Shown one piece after another: positions 55,910 to 64,000 of a stretch of 64,000 nucleotides of DNA. How positions within the stretch are numbered: the first letter of the stretch is position 1; every line of letters begins with the position of its first letter. The notes beneath the pieces were generated by a model. That model worked only from the letters and a program-made list of their open reading frames with translations. It ran no database searches and was not told the DNA's origin. The stretch is from contig NZ_JBHTIF010000006.1 in NCBI RefSeq assembly GCF_042677005.1, forward strand, positions 1 to 64,000. The letters are read 5' to 3'. The position numbers and the translations under genes are program-made. Origin of the DNA: Lysobacter_I brunescens (GTDB lineage: Bacteria; Pseudomonadota; Gammaproteobacteria; Xanthomonadales; Xanthomonadaceae).

Positions 55910-57941
55910 GGGAAGCCCTCAGCTGCTCGGTGCGTGCCTGCTCCGTGGCCGCAACTTCCTCGGCAGGAATGTGATAGTCGCGGTCGTAGTCGAAGCTGTG
56001 CCAGATGGCATACGCGACCAGCGCGATCAGGGATGCAGCGGCCAGCCACCAGAGGTACCAGATCAGGGCGAAACCGCAGGTGGTGGCGAGCAGCGACAGG
56101 ATCACACCCGAGCCCGTGTTCCTCGGCATGTGCACCGGCAGGAAACCGCTGGTCGGACGCTCGAAACCGCGACGCTTCATGTCCCACCAGGCGTCGCTGT
56201 CGTGCACCACCGGCGTGAACGCGAAGTTGTAGGCCGGCGGCGGCGACGAGGTCGACCATTCCAGCGTGCGGCCATCCCACGGGTCGCCGGTGTGGTCGCG
56301 CAGCTGCTCGCGGCGGCGGAAGCTGATGTAGATGCAGAACAGGAAAGCAGCGATGCCGATCGCGATGAGCACGGCGCCGAACGCGGCGATCTGGAACCAG
56401 ATCTGCAGCGACGGATCCTCGAAGTGGCTCATGCGGCGGGTGACGCCCATCAGGCCGAGCACGTACAGCGGCGTGAACGCGAACCAGTAGCCGGCCAGCC
56501 AGAACCAGAACGAGACCTTGCCCCAGAAGTCGTCGAGCTTGAAGCCGAAGGCCTTCGGGAACCAGTGGGTCATCGCCGCGAACAGGCCGAACACCACGCC
56601 GCCGATGATCACGTTGTGGAAGTGCGCGACCAGGAACAGGCTGTTGTGCAGCACGAAGTCCGCCGGGGGCACCGCGAGCAGGACGCCGGTCATGCCGCCG
56701 ACGACGAAGGTGATCATGAAGCCCATCGTCCACAGCATCGGCACTTCGAAGCGGATGCGGCCGCGGTACATCGTGAACAGCCAGTTGAAGATCTTCGCGC
56801 CCGTCGGGATCGAGATGATCATCGTGGTGATGCCGAAGAACGAGTTGACGCTGGCGCCCGAGCCCATCGTGAAGAAGTGGTGCAACCACACCAGGTACGA
56901 GAGCACGGTGATGCACACGGTCGCGTAGACCATCGACGAATAGCCGAACAGGCGCTTGCCCGAATAGGTCGACACGATCTCGGAGAACACGCCGAACAGC
57001 GGCAGGATCAGGATGTAGACCTCCGGATGACCCCAGATCCAGATCAGGTTCACGTACATCATGGCGTTGCCGCCGAGATCGCTGGTGAAGAAGTTGGTGG
57101 CCAGGTAGCGATCCATCGTCAGCAGCGCGAGCACGGCGGTCAGCACCGGGAACGAAACCACGATCAGCACGTTGGTGCACAGCGAGGTCCAGGTGAACAC
57201 CGGCATCTTCATCAGGGTCATGCCCGGCGCGCGCATCTTGATGATGGTCACCAGCAGGTTCACGCCCGATAGCAATGTCCCGACACCCGCGATCTGCAAC
57301 GACCAGATGTAGTAGTCCACGCCGGTCGATGGACTGAAGGCCTTGCCCGACAGCGGCGGCATCGCCAGCCAGCCGGTGGCGGCGAACTCGCCGAAGAACA
57401 GCGACATCATCACCAGGCCGGCGCCGCTGGCGGTCATCCAGAAGCTGAAGTTGTTGAGGAAGGGGAACGCCACGTCGCGCGCGCCGATCTGCAGCGGCAC
57501 CAGGTAGTTCATCAGGCCGGTGACCAGCGGCATCGCCACGAAGAAGATCATGATCACGCCGTGCGCGGTGAAGATCTGGTCGTAGTGGTGCGGCGGCAGG
57601 TAGCCGAGGTTGTCGCCGAAGGCGATCGCCTGCTGCAGGCGCATCATCAGCGCGTCGGCGAAACCACGCAGCAGCATCACCAGGCCGAGCACCATGTACA
57701 TGATGCCGATCTTCTTGTGGTCGATGCTGGTGAACCACTCCTTCCACAGGTAGCCCCACAGCCGCTGTTTCGTGATCACGGCGAGCAGGGCGATGCCGAC
57801 CAGCATGGAGCCGATGAAGGTCGCCATGACGATGGGATCGTGCAGCATGGGGATCGCATCGAACGACATGCGTCCGAAGATCGGCGAGTGTTGGACGGCG
57901 GCGCTGTCGATGGACATCGGGGTGGACATCTGGGTGAACAT
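55902..57941 (-). CDS. cyoB: Cytochrome bo ubiquinol oxidase subunit I
   Basis: 679 residues, haem-copper oxidase subunit I with about 15 membrane helices. Landmark residues include the haem-b ligand region HYDQIFTAHGVIMI, the Cu-B/cross-linked region IWGHPEVYILILP with YG nearby, HHFFTMG, and LFLVAHFHNVIIGG with haem and Cu ligands. It reduces oxygen to water with quinol electrons and pumps protons. The start MFTQM at 57941 is plausible; ATGs at 57929 and 57917 are alternatives. 65 bases after cyoA. Confidence 0.96.
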   Translation of the reverse strand: MFTQMSTPMSIDSAAVQHSPIFGRMSFDAIPMLHDPIVMATFIGSMLVGIALLAVITKQRLWGYLWKEWFTSIDHKKIGIMYMVLGLVMLLRGFADALMMRLQQAIAFGDNLGYLPPHHYDQIFTAHGVIMIFFVAMPLVTGLMNYLVPLQIGARDVAFPFLNNFSFWMTASGAGLVMMSLFFGEFAATGWLAMPPLSGKAFSPSTGVDYYIWSLQIAGVGTLLSGVNLLVTIIKMRAPGMTLMKMPVFTWTSLCTNVLIVVSFPVLTAVLALLTMDRYLATNFFTSDLGGNAMMYVNLIWIWGHPEVYILILPLFGVFSEIVSTYSGKRLFGYSSMVYATVCITVLSYLVWLHHFFTMGSGASVNSFFGITTMIISIPTGAKIFNWLFTMYRGRIRFEVPMLWTMGFMITFVVGGMTGVLLAVPPADFVLHNSLFLVAHFHNVIIGGVVFGLFAAMTHWFPKAFGFKLDDFWGKVSFWFWLAGYWFAFTPLYVLGLMGVTRRMSHFEDPSLQIWFQIAAFGAVLIAIGIAAFLFCIYISFRRREQLRDHTGDPWDGRTLEWSTSSPPPAYNFAFTPVVHDSDAWWDMKRRGFERPTSGFLPVHMPRNTGSGVILSLLATTCGFALIWYLWWLAAASLIALVAYAIWHSFDYDRDYHIPAEEVAATEQARTEQLRASHV

Positions 57942-58006
57942 CGTGATGTTCCGGAAGCGGATCGGTGACGGAAGAATCTGGAGCGGATCGTGCGAAGACA
58001 GGCGCG

Positions 58007-59089
58007 TCAGGGCGCCATCAGGCCACCGAGCACGGGCGACATCGCGGCGCGGCGCGCGGTCTCGGGCGTGCAGACCTCGGCGGAGACGTAGGCGCCGAGG
58101 CGCGGATCGCCGCGACGCGGCGTCCCCAACGTGCCGAGGCCGTCCATGCCCAGGCCACCACCGGCATCGATCGCCATCATCTGGTCCATGCACAGGCGGT
58201 CGGTGTCGACGCAGCGATTGAGGATCGCCTTGTACAGGCCGTCGTCGACGCGCGCGAAGCGGCGCACGGGCTCGCGCTTGCTCGGCTTTTCAAGCTCCAG
58301 GTAGGCCGCGCGGGTCAGCGCGCCCTCGCCGGATTTCGCATCCGCAACCCAGCGCTGGAAATCGGTCTCCTGCAAGCCATGGAATCGGAAGCGCATGTGC
58401 GAGAAGCCCGCACCGCTGTAGTTCGCGGAGAAACCCTCGTACTCACCAGGTGCATTGATCACCGCGTTGAGCTTCGTCTCCATGCCAGGCATGCCGTAGA
58501 TCATCCCGGCCAGCGCAGGCACGTAGAAGGTGTTCATCACCGAGGACGAGGTGATCTTGAACAGCACCGGGCGGTCGACAGGCACGGCGACCTCGTTCAC
58601 CGCCGCGACGCCCTGCTCCGGATAGATGAACAGCCACTTCCAGTCGAGTGCGACGACCTGGATTTCCAGGGGTTCGACGTGCGCCGGCACCGGCCGGCCT
58701 TCGGCGATGCGATCCAGCGGACGATACGGATCGAGCAGATGCGTGCTGATCCAGGTCACCGCGCCCAAGGCGATGATGATCAGCAGCGGCACGCCCCAGA
58801 TCACCAGTTCGAGCTGCGTGGAGTGATCCCAGTCCGGCGCGTAGGTCGCGCTGCGGTTGGATGCGCGGTAGCGCCAGGCGAACCACAGCGTCAGCGCGAT
58901 CACCGGCACGATCACGATCAGCATCAGCAGCGTGGCGACCACGATCAGGTCGCCCTGGCGGCTGGCGATGTCGCCGGCCGGGTTCAGCACCACCAGGTCG
59001 CAGCCCGACAGCAGCATGGTCGCCGCCAGCAGGACGGTCGGCATGCGCAAGGCGCGCAGGATTTTGGGCAGGGAAGTCATGGCGGACAT
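58007..59089 (-). CDS. cyoA: Cytochrome bo ubiquinol oxidase subunit II
   Basis: 360 residues. Lipoprotein signal ending LLSGC (lipidated Cys), two membrane helices (VVATLLMLIVIVPVIALTLW, IWGVPLLIIIALGAVTW) and a periplasmic cupredoxin domain. The Cu-A Cys/His ligands are absent: the position reads FSANYSGAGFSHMRF, which marks a quinol rather than cytochrome c oxidase. The C-terminal tail of about 80 residues is Gly/Cys-rich and longer than typical. First gene of the operon; start MSAMTS at 59089, or MTSLP at 59080. Confidence 0.94.
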   Translation of the reverse strand: MSAMTSLPKILRALRMPTVLLAATMLLSGCDLVVLNPAGDIASRQGDLIVVATLLMLIVIVPVIALTLWFAWRYRASNRSATYAPDWDHSTQLELVIWGVPLLIIIALGAVTWISTHLLDPYRPLDRIAEGRPVPAHVEPLEIQVVALDWKWLFIYPEQGVAAVNEVAVPVDRPVLFKITSSSVMNTFYVPALAGMIYGMPGMETKLNAVINAPGEYEGFSANYSGAGFSHMRFRFHGLQETDFQRWVADAKSGEGALTRAAYLELEKPSKREPVRRFARVDDGLYKAILNRCVDTDRLCMDQMMAIDAGGGLGMDGLGTLGTPRRGDPRLGAYVSAEVCTPETARRAAMSPVLGGLMAP

Positions 59090-59104
59090 GGATCGCAGTC
59101 GTTT

Positions 59105-59118
59105 TTGATCGACGTCAA
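59105..59118 (-). promoter_or_regulatory. FNR/Anr-like box upstream of cyoA
   Basis: TTGAT-CGAC-GTCAA matches the FNR dyad TTGAT-N4-ATCAA at nine of ten positions. It is 16 bases before the cyoA start, a place where a bound regulator would repress. This fits the known repression of bo-type oxidases at low oxygen. Confidence 0.5.
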
Positions 59119-59234
59119 TGTAGTCCCGCACCGTTGGCCCGAGTATTGGACGTTTTGTCCTATCCCCTGCGCGCCCCGGTTCTGTCAGGCTTTCATCCGG
59201 AAAGACCCCGACCCACACCCGAGAGCCGCCTCCG

Positions 59235-60548
59235 ATGTCCACCGTCACCGGCCCCACCGCCTCCACGCACGACCACGGCACGCGCGCCCATCCCGACGTC
59301 GCACCGGGCGAAATCGCCGTCGGCGTCGTCGTTGGACGCGCCTCGGAATACTTCGACTTCTTCGTGTACGGCATCGCGTCGGCGCTGGTGTTCCCTGCCG
59401 TTTTCTTTCCGTTCATGGACAGGCTCGAAGGCACGCTCTATTCGTTCGCGATCTTCGCGCTGGCCTTCGTCGCGCGCCCGCTGGGCACGATCCTGTTCAT
59501 GTCGGTGCATGCGCGCTGGGGACGCGGCGCGAAGCTGACATCGGCGCTGTTCCTGCTCGGCACCGCCACCGCCGGCATGGCCTTCCTGCCCGGCTACGCC
59601 ACGCTCGGCACCACTGCCATCGTGCTGCTCGCGCTGTTCCGCGTGCTGCAGGGCATCGCGCTGGGCGGTTCGTGGGATGGACTGCCGTCCCTGCTCGCGC
59701 TGCATGCACCGAAGGAACGCCGCGGCTGGTACGCGATGCTCGGCCAGCTCGGCGCGCCGGTCGGCTTCATCGTCGCGGCCAGCGTGTTCGCCTTCCTCTA
59801 CGCCAGCCTTGAAGAGCGCGACTTCCTCGCCTGGGGCTGGCGCTATCCGTTCTACGTGGCGTTCGCGATCAACGTGGTCGCGCTGTTCGCGCGCCTGCGC
59901 ATCGTCGTCGCCGAGGAATACCAGGGCCGCATGGGCGAACTGGAGCTGGAACCGACGCCGGTCGGTGAATTGTTCCGCGCCAAGGGCCAGCACGTGGTGA
60001 TCGGTGCGTTCGCGGCGCTGGCCAGCTACGCGCTGTTCCACATCGTCACGATCTTCCCGCTGTCGTGGATCCTGCTGTTCTCCGAGCAGTCGATCGTCGA
60101 CTTCCTGCTGGTGCAGATCCTGGGCGGCTTCGTCGCCGCGGGCGGCATCGTCGCGTCCGGCCTGATCGCCGACCGCGTCGGCCGCGCGCGCACGCTCGGC
60201 GGGCTGGCGATCGTCATCGCGATGTTCAGCGGCTTCGCGCCGACGCTGATGGAAGGCGGCAAGATCGGCCAGGACGCCTTCATCCTGATCGGCTTCGCCC
60301 TGCTCGGCCTGTCCTATGGCCAGGCCGCCGGCGCGGTCACCGCGAACTTCGGCCGCCGCTACCGCTACACCGGTGCCGCGCTGACCTCCGACCTCGCCTG
60401 GCTGATCGGCGCCGCCTTCGCACCGCTGGTCGCGCTCGGCCTGTGCGCCTACTTCGGCCTCGCCTGGCTCGGCGCCTACCTGCTCTCCGGCGCCATCGGC
60501 ACGCTCGCTGCGCTGGGCATCAACCGCGCGCGCAACTTCAAGAGCTGA
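59235..60548 (+). CDS. MFS transporter, metabolite:H+ symporter type
   Basis: 437 residues, 12 membrane helices. Begins with a short hydrophilic leader, then RASEYFDFFVYGIASALVF, and RPLGTILFMSVHARWGRG, the conserved MHS elements. LFRVLQGIALGGSWDGLPSL follows. Related to shikimate/proline/citrate symporters; the substrate is unknown. Divergent from cyoA with a 145-base spacer that holds the FNR-like box, so it might share that regulation. Confidence 0.88.
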   Translation: MSTVTGPTASTHDHGTRAHPDVAPGEIAVGVVVGRASEYFDFFVYGIASALVFPAVFFPFMDRLEGTLYSFAIFALAFVARPLGTILFMSVHARWGRGAKLTSALFLLGTATAGMAFLPGYATLGTTAIVLLALFRVLQGIALGGSWDGLPSLLALHAPKERRGWYAMLGQLGAPVGFIVAASVFAFLYASLEERDFLAWGWRYPFYVAFAINVVALFARLRIVVAEEYQGRMGELELEPTPVGELFRAKGQHVVIGAFAALASYALFHIVTIFPLSWILLFSEQSIVDFLLVQILGGFVAAGGIVASGLIADRVGRARTLGGLAIVIAMFSGFAPTLMEGGKIGQDAFILIGFALLGLSYGQAAGAVTANFGRRYRYTGAALTSDLAWLIGAAFAPLVALGLCAYFGLAWLGAYLLSGAIGTLAALGINRARNFKS

Positions 60549-60601
60549 AGCGCCGGCTGGCGGTCTCGGACATCAGGCATCCAATCTCGAAACAGCATCG
60601 A

Positions 60602-61039
60602 TTACGGCACGCCCAGCGCATCCCAGCGCTGGACGAGCCCGAGCAGGTGCGCCAGCCCGTAGACCAGGCACACCGCAGAACTGATCCAGACGAAGCGCGC
60701 GGTGCGGCCGTTGTTGATGAGCGTGAACGGGCCGAGCACGGCGCGCAGCAGGTAGACGGCGGTGATCGCCGTCAGCACCGGGCGCAGGAACGGCAGTGGC
60801 GCGATGGCACCCGCACCCGAGAGCGCGTAGGCCGCCCAGCCCAGCAGCACCATGCCGATGCACGCAGTGACGACAGCCGGGTACAGGCTGCCGGCCTCGG
60901 CGGCACGCACGACGCGGTTGCCCGCGCCGAACAAGTGGTAGGCGCGCGGTCCGACCAGAATGATGACCAGGTGCATCAGCGCCGCTGCGGCGGTCAATCC
61001 CGCTCCGATCATCAAGGCGGGATTCATCGCGCCGTTCAT
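60602..61039 (-). CDS. Small membrane protein, four helices
   Basis: 145 residues with four hydrophobic segments (AGLTAAAALMHLVIILVGPR, VTACIGMVLLGWAAYALSGA, PVLTAITAVYLLRAVLGP, FVWISSAVCLVYGLAHLLGL). No recognised family. Its start overlaps the stop of the CrtI-like gene by 4 bases (ATGA), so it belongs to that transcript. Confidence 0.75.
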   Translation of the reverse strand: MNGAMNPALMIGAGLTAAAALMHLVIILVGPRAYHLFGAGNRVVRAAEAGSLYPAVVTACIGMVLLGWAAYALSGAGAIAPLPFLRPVLTAITAVYLLRAVLGPFTLINNGRTARFVWISSAVCLVYGLAHLLGLVQRWDALGVP

Positions 61040-62682
61040 GCCGCGACCGGCTGCGCCGCTTCGGCGCGCTTCACCCCGTCCATCACTTCGTAGCGGAGCT
61101 TGCTGCCGGCGACCGCAGCCGCAGCCTCCACGCCGCCGGTCATCGCGCCGAAGATGCCGTGTCCGGTGCGCGTCGACGCACCGCACAGATACAGCCCCTT
61201 CACATCGGTCTTCGTGCCCGGACGGTTGTGCAGGAAATACTCCGGCGTGAACGCGAGGCCATAGGACGTGCCGCCTTCGGAACCGATGAAGCGGGTCACC
61301 GAGAACGGCGTCGATACTTCCTGGTAGACGATGTGCTTCGACATCCCGGGAATCACCCGCTCCGCCATCTCGATCAACTGCTTCGCGTACCAGTCCTTCT
61401 TCGCGAGGTAGACCGGATTGTCGCGATAGCTGCCGTCCTTCACCTCGGCTGCGGTCAGGCCCCAGCTCGCCGGGTCAGAAGGCACCGCCGACATCAACTG
61501 CAGGTTGTAGATGCCGGGCGGCGCGATCGCCGGATTGTGCGGATCCTTCATCGTCGCGTTGCCGATGAACAGGTGCGGATGCTCCGGGAAGCGGCCGGCG
61601 AAGATGTCGCTGTAGCCCTTCTCGTAGTCGTAGCCCGGATAGATGCGGTAATTGGTGTTCTTCAGGCCCATGGCCTTCAGGTCCATGTCCACGCCGAGGT
61701 AGACCACACCCATGGCCGGCGACATCTCGAACGTCTCGGCACGGCGCACGGTTTCCGGCTTCAGGTGCTCGCGCCCGATCAGGCCCAGCAGGGTGTGCTT
61801 GAGGTCGGCGTTGCAGATGATCGCCGGGGCCTTCACCACGCGTCGGCCCAGGTGCTTGTTGGTGAACTCCACGCCCACGGCACGGCCGTTCTCGACCACG
61901 ATGCGCTCGGCCTTCGTGCGCAGCAGGATCTTGCCGCCGTTGCGCTCGACCACGGCACCGAGCTTGTCCGAGAACAGCTGGCCGCCGCCGGACGGGTAAT
62001 ACGAGCCCTGCAGGAAGTGGTTCACGACCGCCGCATGGCCGGCCATCGTCGCGCGGCTCGGCGGCTGGTGGTACACGCCGAGCTGGCCGGTCAGGATCGC
62101 GCGCAGCTTCTCGTTGCGGGTGCAGGTGTCGAGGAACTGCTCGACGGTGGACTTGGCGTGGCGCATCAGCATCCACGAACGCGGCAGCACCCACAGGGCG
62201 GAGATCGGCCGCGAATGGATGCCCATGAAATCCCACACCTGCTGGAGCATGCGGAAGTAGCGGTCGATGCCCTTGCGCTCCTGCGGGAATTCCGCGAGCA
62301 GCTTCTCGCGGAACCTCGCATAGCCGCGCGGGATGCCGAACTGGAAGTCCGGGAAGCAGAGCGTGTCGAAGCCTTCCGGATCCTGCTCCAGGAAATCGAT
62401 CTCGTCGTAGTCGATCCCCGCCCCCTTGAGGATGCGCGGAATGAGGCCTTCGCGGCCGCAGTCGCCGATGTAGTGCAGGCCCACGTCGAACTCGTAGTCC
62501 TTGCCCTTGCGATGGAAGACCGTCGCGCAGCCGCCCATCTCGTAGTGCATGTCCAGCACCAGCACCTGCTTGCCGCGATTGGCGAGCGTGGCGGCAGCGG
62601 TGAGACCGCCGATGCCGGCGCCGACGACGATGACGTCGAACCGGTCGCGGTCGAGGGTCTTGAAACGATCAGGGGTCTGCAT
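61036..62682 (-). CDS. CrtI/retinol-saturase-like FAD oxidoreductase
   Basis: 548 residues. FAD motif DVIVVGAGIGGLTAAATLAN at about 15-35, then the ribose-binding LDMHYEMGG, and the C-terminal family signature GLYLCGASTRTGHGIFGAMT with the flavin-closing motif. Related to phytoene desaturases and to all-trans-retinol 13,14-reductases, with a substrate that is a polyene or other hydrophobic chain. No carotenoid backbone genes are in the window. Partner of the ferredoxin and the second CrtI-like gene. Confidence 0.85.
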   Translation of the reverse strand: MQTPDRFKTLDRDRFDVIVVGAGIGGLTAAATLANRGKQVLVLDMHYEMGGCATVFHRKGKDYEFDVGLHYIGDCGREGLIPRILKGAGIDYDEIDFLEQDPEGFDTLCFPDFQFGIPRGYARFREKLLAEFPQERKGIDRYFRMLQQVWDFMGIHSRPISALWVLPRSWMLMRHAKSTVEQFLDTCTRNEKLRAILTGQLGVYHQPPSRATMAGHAAVVNHFLQGSYYPSGGGQLFSDKLGAVVERNGGKILLRTKAERIVVENGRAVGVEFTNKHLGRRVVKAPAIICNADLKHTLLGLIGREHLKPETVRRAETFEMSPAMGVVYLGVDMDLKAMGLKNTNYRIYPGYDYEKGYSDIFAGRFPEHPHLFIGNATMKDPHNPAIAPPGIYNLQLMSAVPSDPASWGLTAAEVKDGSYRDNPVYLAKKDWYAKQLIEMAERVIPGMSKHIVYQEVSTPFSVTRFIGSEGGTSYGLAFTPEYFLHNRPGTKTDVKGLYLCGASTRTGHGIFGAMTGGVEAAAAVAGSKLRYEVMDGVKRAEAAQPVAA

Positions 62683-62736
62683 GGGTCTTCGATTCCGTGA
62701 ATGAGGATGCGGTGGATGGCGTGCCGCGTGCGGTGC

Positions 62737-63099
62737 TCAGGCGTGGACGGCGTCTTCGCCGGCCGGCGCGTTGGCGTCCCGCTGCAGGAAGGCCAGCTTT
62801 CCGCTGCGCCCGCGCCAGGCTTCGTGATCGGGCAAGGCCGGGATGCGCTGCAGGATCACCGGCCACTGCTCGGCCAGTTCGGCATTGAGCGCGAGGAAAT
62901 GACGGTTGCCGTCATCCAGTTCGTTCTCCGGCAGGATCGCCTCCTCCGGGCATTCCGGCACGCACAGCCCGCAATCGACGCATTCCTGCGGGTTGATCGC
63001 GATGAAGTTCGGGCCCAGGTGGAAGGCGTCGGCAGGGCAGATGTCGACGCAGTTGGTGTGGCGGCACTGGATGCAGTGTTCTGTCACGACGTAGGTCAT
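62737..63099 (-). CDS. fdxA: 7Fe-type ferredoxin
   Basis: 120 residues with two cluster motifs. The first is CIQCRHTNCVDICP (C-x2-C-x4-C-x3-CP), the second CVDCGLCVPECP (C-x2-C-x2-C-x3-CP), giving a 3Fe-4S/4Fe-4S protein of the FdxA group. The C-terminal extension of about 40 residues is typical (PALPDHEAWRGRSGKLAFLQ). Located between the two CrtI-like genes: probably the electron donor or acceptor for them, unless it is a separate housekeeping ferredoxin. Confidence 0.9.
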   Translation of the reverse strand: MTYVVTEHCIQCRHTNCVDICPADAFHLGPNFIAINPQECVDCGLCVPECPEEAILPENELDDGNRHFLALNAELAEQWPVILQRIPALPDHEAWRGRSGKLAFLQRDANAPAGEDAVHA

Positions 63100-63156
63100 G
63101 GCGATTCTCTTGCTGGATTCGATGTTGGCTGGAAGGCGTTGACTGGAGGGTGTCGC

Positions 63157-64000
63157 TCAGAAATACCGGTCCGCGAGCAGGCGCGCGGAGAGCATCGTCC
63201 CGATGAAGCCGGCACCGGGGAACGTCCATGCGCCGACCTGGTACAGGCCCTTGACCGGATACTTCTGCGGGAAGCGGTTGAACAGGCCGGACTGCTTCGT
63301 GTTCTGCTCGAAGCCGTAGATCGCGCCCGCCGGGTTGTGCGTGAACTTGGTCAGGGTGCGCGGCGAACCCGCTTCGCAGATCTCGATGCGGTCGCGCAGA
63401 CCGGGCAGCACGCTGGACGCGTTGTCGATGAGCAGGTCGGTCAGCGCCCGCTTCTTCCTGCGATAGTCCAGCTTCTGCAACGCATGCCAGTCGCTCGCAC
63501 CGGTGAGGGTGAACAGGCCCAGGCTCGATTTCCCCTGCGGCACCAGAGTGGGATCGACGTTGGAGAAGTAGTTGATCGACCAGCTGGTGTTGTCGGCATG
63601 CAGTTCGCCCGCCTGGATGTGGGCGAACTGTTCGCGCTGGCTCTTGGGCGGCGCGAAGAAATGGATGTATTCCTCCGGGCCGACACCCAGCTCGGACAGC
63701 GGGCAGTTCAGGCCCAGGTAGACCTGGAAGCCAGAGATCGAGAGCTTGAGTTCTCGCAGCTTGGCCAGGTACTTCTGTCGGAAATGTCCTTCGCCGGCGA
63801 GCGCGACCACCGCGTGCGGGCTGATGTTGGCGATCACGTTCTTCGCGCGGACCATCCCGGACCTGCGCGTGACCACGCCTCCGACACGGCCGCGCTCGAC
63901 CAGGATCTGCTTCACGTCCGACGCCAGCTCCACGCGCCCGCCGTTCTGTTCGATCACCTCGACCAGCGCATCGGACAGGGCCTGCGAGCCGCCCTTGATC
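63157..64000 (-). CDS. CrtI-like FAD oxidoreductase, C-terminal part (5' end outside window)
   Basis: The frame is open to the right edge, so about 280 residues are visible. It begins inside IKGGSQALSDALVEVIEQNGG, the glycine-rich second FAD-binding segment of phytoene-desaturase-type enzymes, and ends QVGAWTFPGAGFIGTMLSAR. It is a distinct paralogue of the gene at 61036-62682. Reading continues through the GTG at 63957, which is not a start. Confidence 0.85.
   Translation of the reverse strand, partial: IKGGSQALSDALVEVIEQNGGRVELASDVKQILVERGRVGGVVTRRSGMVRAKNVIANISPHAVVALAGEGHFRQKYLAKLRELKLSISGFQVYLGLNCPLSELGVGPEEYIHFFAPPKSQREQFAHIQAGELHADNTSWSINYFSNVDPTLVPQGKSSLGLFTLTGASDWHALQKLDYRRKKRALTDLLIDNASSVLPGLRDRIEICEAGSPRTLTKFTHNPAGAIYGFEQNTKQSGLFNRFPQKYPVKGLYQVGAWTFPGAGFIGTMLSARLLADRYF

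Overview
The window looks like a stretch of chromosome from a high-G+C member of the Xanthomonadaceae (Lysobacter or a close relative). Signs of this are the very G+C-rich third codon positions, the order thrS-infC-rpmI-rplT-pheS-pheT-ihfA-merR-tRNA-Pro, effector-type XVIPCD domains (specific to the Xanthomonadales type IV killing system), GumN/TraB-type and Lysobacter-type secreted protease genes, and many short REP-like inverted elements. The genus is inferred from gene content, not from a database match.

Layout. 1-6 kb: the tail of an unrecognised gene, dxs (isoprenoid precursor synthesis), an exported esterase, and small or exported proteins. 6-8 kb: a secreted trypsin-like protease with two C-terminal repeats. 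8.1-14 kb: an accessory region ending at the 3' side of a tRNA-Pro gene. It holds a broken IS1595-type transposase, about twenty 21-bp palindromic tandem repeats, several inverted REP-like doublets, two small genes, and a compact restriction-modification-like unit (ribbon-helix-helix protein, N6-adenine methyltransferase, convergent PLD-fold nuclease).

14-26.6 kb (minus strand): the translation operon. It is interrupted between infC and rpmI by two paralogous ankyrin-lipase pairs. Both lipases end in a XVIPCD, so they are predicted antibacterial effectors of an X-type T4SS, with the ankyrin proteins as probable immunity partners. rpmI has its own good promoter, which would explain why the insertion is tolerated. 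Likely attenuators precede thrS and pheS. 26.7-33.4 kb: an aminotransferase/sulfotransferase-like pair, cardiolipin synthase, a large-subunit catalase, and a divergent FAD oxidase.

33.4-49.3 kb (minus strand): a nonribosomal peptide cluster of three single-module synthetases (C-A-T, C-A-T, C-A-T-reductase), an MFS exporter, a DUF6875-like protein, a kynurenine 3-monooxygenase homologue and a phosphopantetheinyl transferase. The genes are mostly joined by 4-bp ATGA overlaps. It predicts a short peptide released by reduction, probably with glycine in the middle. I do not recognise the product, and this cluster is one of the best candidates for an undescribed pathway.

49.8-59.1 kb: an outer-membrane DUF5916 protein, then (minus strand) a cytochrome bo-type quinol oxidase operon cyoABCD followed by SURF1 and a RegB/RegA redox two-component pair, with an FNR-like box just before cyoA. 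59.2-64 kb: an MHS transporter, then a set of two CrtI-like FAD oxidoreductases around a 7Fe-type ferredoxin and a small membrane protein; the last gene runs off the right edge.
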